A stretch of DNA of 30,544 nucleotides from Perkinsus olseni. Lineage: Eukaryota; Perkinsozoa; Perkinsida. The position numbers and the translations under genes were made by a program. Of the stretch, positions 27,671-30,544 are shown in pieces. The stretch lies in NCBI GenBank assembly GCA_013115125.1, contig JABANN010000420.1, forward strand, positions 1 through 30,544, read 5' to 3'. The notes below the pieces were generated by a model. That model was not told the origin of the DNA. It saw nothing but the letters and a program-made list of their open reading frames with translations, and ran no database searches. The stretch's first letter is position 1; every line of letters begins with the position of its first letter.

Positions 27671-28905
27671 CTGTTTGACCCTCATTTGATATCGGCCGAG
27701 TTTGATGAGATCACCTTCTTGCAAGCAGTACCCTCCGGGAGCAGCATGACGAACAACCACCCAGGAGTGTAGCTCATCAGACGATCCGACTGAGGACCGA
27801 CAGTCAGATGGCGTAACCGATAACATGATCGCTCCTCTAGCCGATGATACCGGGTTCGAATCTTCCGCCCCGCACCTCACCTGGAGCCGCCCTATGCACC
27901 GTCTTAGCCACGAAGTCATCACCGGCCTCGTTCCTGAAAGCATTTCAAGTGCCTTCGAGTCAAGGAGATTCCAAAACGAGAAATGCATACAGAAGGAGAA
28001 ACCAGAGTATTTTCCGTGTATCATGAGATTCTAAGCGGCAACTATACAAAATTGGATCGAAATTCTGTGAGAAATCTCCCATCAGAGTATCCAAAAAACC
28101 TGCTCATCTCGATTGCAGGATTGTTACGCTAATCAACTTTCGCAATTTCCAAACCCCGAACACCTTCTCTGCATTTCACTCAGATTTTCACGGCTAAGGA
28201 TTTGCCAAGCAAACGGGAGGTGTTTTTGTCCAGAGTTGTGATGATAGGTTGGGCCGACAAAGCAATTCTTAGACCTATTCAGTCCCATTTTCGGGCCGCC
28301 AGAAACCATGCTTGTTCTCGTGCGGCTCTCGCGTAACGCAGTCATATTATGACTTTTTCGAGAGCTTTCTGTATCATGACCGCGATAATAAAGAAAAGGC
28401 TCGAGGGCTCAGGCCGCTTCCCGACAGCACCTTGTCAACCGCAAGAGAGGCATCCGACTATCCAGTTGAGTGCTCTCCGGATCAACCAACGCCACTTCGG
28501 ATTTGGTAGGATCGGCCACAGCTGTGTCAGCACGAACAAACTTAGCGCCTGGGAAGAGACACTTCACGACGCGGCCGTGCCGATGGACACTCACCTGCGG
28601 AGTCCGCCGGAATGGTGAACCTATTGTAAGTGACATGCCTGAAAAAATGACAAGTCCACGGCTGCTGAAGAGCTTAGGTAAACTGGCTACCTCGATTCGT
28701 AATCGAAGAGGTCATGGGAGTCCCTCATCCAGGTGGTTGCAACTACATCTACGCAGTTCTCGTGAACTCGTGAGGCACCATCACAGGATCCGTCGCAAGT
28801 GAGCTCAGATTGAACACGGTCGACTCGGTTAGCTGGTGGCTGGTAATAGGCGGATGACGAAGTAGTAGCCGTTTGTTGTTGTTGTTGTTGTTGTTGTTGT
28901 TGCAT
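27671..28905 (-). CDS. Gene with FHA-type domain and N-terminal poly-glutamine (3' end open)
   Basis: Minus-strand exons 28905-28691, 28638-28595, 28548-28431, 27933-27881 and 27789-27671 join with matching phases (2, 1, 2, 1, 0). The protein begins MQQQQQQQQQQTATTSSSAY, where the ten Gln come from a CAA triplet run. It continues HVTYNRFTIPADSA, AKFVRADTAVADPTKSEVAL, NEAGDDFVAKTVHRAAP and then LHSWVVVRHAAPGGYCLQEG and DLIKLGRYQMRVKQ. The CLxEGDxIKLGRxxxRVxQ ending is the form of FHA-like domain that in many protist and plant proteins precedes a RING-variant E3 ligase domain. I looked for that RINGv domain downstream and found only a weak RCQIILDD near 27420. The fourth intron is 497 nt by this model, so an exon could be missed. 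Confidence 0.6.
27825..27880 (+). mobile_element. tRNA-like remnant in an intron of the second FHA gene
   Basis: TGGCGTAACCGA (27808-27819) is a near-perfect box A. CCGGGTTCGAATC (27850-27862) is a box B, antisense within the intron between exons 27933-27881 and 27789-27671. The acceptor and T stems do not pair well. Called a remnant. Confidence 0.3.
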
Positions 28906-30544
28906 TGGACGACAACAATGAAATAGAAAATTAACGGGTATTTTAGACTGAGAAGAACTAATGCTTAATTAAGAGGTTCCGACCACTATACGACAAGAGA
29001 GCACTAGGAAAGGCCTAGGGAGTTCGTAAACATTGTTCTTAGGGAAGGCCGGAAGAACTCTAGCTCACCTACCACATCAACTACACAAGTGTAGCTAGAG
29101 GTGTCAGAAACGTTTGGTGGAACGAGTTAGGCCATCTCTCTTTCTGGCGCAAGCAAAGCGGTGGAATTTAGCAAAAACCCTCCCAGAATGTTGTTTCACC
29201 CCTTCCCAGCTTACTCTGATCTGCCAAATCTGCTCAATTCCGACTCGGCTGTTTTTGACAACATTTTCAAAAATTTTCACGCCTTTATTTAGAGGCTGTG
29301 AAATTCACAGTGTGGATACTGTTTAGAAACCCAGCCATACCGCACGTCCCACGATTCGTATCAATATCATCGTCCCTGCTCCCTGGTTGATAAGAAAATT
29401 TCTGGGAGAAATCTTCTTGACAGTGATGGCGAGACTACTGTCTGATCATCACACACCTGGCCCCCAGAAGACGCCAAAAATCCGGAGAAAAGAGCAAAAA
29501 TTAGCTTTTCAAAGAGGTTAGTTTTTGAGGAGAACATCGTTGAGGGTACTGTGTTTGATTATTCGACGAGCTCAGAGATAGCCGTTCATGGCAATAATTT
29601 GTCGAATTTCTGTAGCGGTCGACGAGTTCGCGCGCGCCCTTGCTATTCAATTTCCGTCTCGGACGACCTCACGCCTCGAGGCGGAGACTTCCCCATGCAG
29701 AACGTGCGCAAGCCTTATGATGACGAGTGGCATAATGTATGGAAGGTAATAACTCGGGCAATTTACTTTTTTCACCATACCAACTTTCGCCCAATTTATG
29801 TATGAGGGAGTGCTGCGGAGGGAATTGGTAGTATCGGTAGCGGTAGGCCCTCAGCGGTATCTATGTATGATTGATAGCCAATTTATAGTCAGTCATTCCA
29901 GTAATGCTGACTCCATCCTCAACTTAGTGAAGAGTAGGTCAAGTTACGCTATGGTTTCATCTTTATCGAACGACTAGTGTAAAAGAACCTGCAGTCTCTT
30001 GATAGGGAAGGTTGCGAAGAAAAGGGCGGCGGAATAGAAGCCTTGCCCATAATTATCGATTCTGCCATCTATAAAACATAGTTAATGCAACGGCTTAGGT
30101 ATACCTTGTTTTTGTAAGGAAGGCCAGCATCGATTGGCTACTCATCGCGTAGAACCGTTCTCCGCCCAATCATGGACTGATGCCCATATCGCGAGGCGGT
30201 GCCTACGACGCACGGTGGCGCCGAAAATCAAAGTGCCCCAAGAAAAAAAACTGATTAAAGATATTTATGTGTAGGACTCGTACACAATTTTTCAAGGCCA
30301 TATTCGCATGCTGTGGCTCACACTATCTGTCGAAAGTTTAACCCGTGATTTTGGCACTTCAGTGGGGTTTACACGGGGTAGGCGGCTCGAAATGCCCTTA
30401 GGGCCGCACGGATGGTCCGGCTTTTACGATCAAACCCAGCACTATTCGGGGCAGAGAAAGCGCTTTCGAATGGTGGTATTCGGCCTCGCTCATCACTCTT
30501 GAGTAGCTTCTACGGGGGTCCTTGTCAACAATTTAACCCCCGAA
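28906..30544. other. No gene recognised
   Basis: Only short open frames are present (for example plus 29551-29805), none with a domain, signal peptide or coherent splice pattern. The first part should hold the promoter of the poly-glutamine gene. I see no repeat of note here. Confidence 0.5.

Overview
This is a eukaryotic nuclear window from a compact protist genome. Genes carry many short GT-AG introns (mostly about 40-70 nt), lie on both strands, and use the standard stop codons. No ribosomal RNA, CRISPR array or prokaryotic operon is visible. The composition, the lineage-restricted secreted cysteine-rich genes and the intron style suggest an alveolate such as Perkinsus. That assignment is an inference and was not tested by any search.

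Region 1 (1-2.3 kb) holds one clear housekeeping gene, an eEF1A-lysine-methyltransferase-like protein (EFM5/EEF1AKMT1 family). Region 2 (2.3-13.8 kb) is an accessory array: six intact paralogues and one relic of a secreted cysteine-rich protein, all on the plus strand. Every intact copy has the same five-exon plan, and exon 2 is exactly 44 nt long in all six. An antisense gene for a second secreted protein sits between copies 1 and 2. The spacers carry many palindromes with a single central base.

Region 3 (14.4-20.3 kb) is one long plus-strand multi-exon gene whose product has two PHD-zinc-knuckle-PHD (PZP) modules of the BRPF/JADE/AF10 type followed by a further PHD finger. It is probably a chromatin reader. 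One of its introns is almost entirely an antisense tRNA-like (SINE-like) sequence. Region 4 (20.9-22.9 kb) holds two minus-strand genes: a five-knuckle CNBP/Gis2-type CCHC protein, and an ATG14/UVRAG(Vps38)-family protein expected to belong to the class III PI3-kinase complex.

Region 5 (23-29 kb) holds minus-strand genes with two distinct FHA-type domains and an unidentified multi-exon gene between them. A 15-16 nt motif (ATTTYGTGGCGCGCG) recurs five times across 3.4 kb here in alternating orientation. The last 1.6 kb shows nothing I can identify.

Exon joins were read by hand from splice signals and reading-frame phase. The 3' two thirds of the PHD gene, the six array genes, CNBP and the first FHA gene close in frame. 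The 5' end of the PHD gene, the 3' end of the second FHA gene and the unidentified minus-strand gene remain open.
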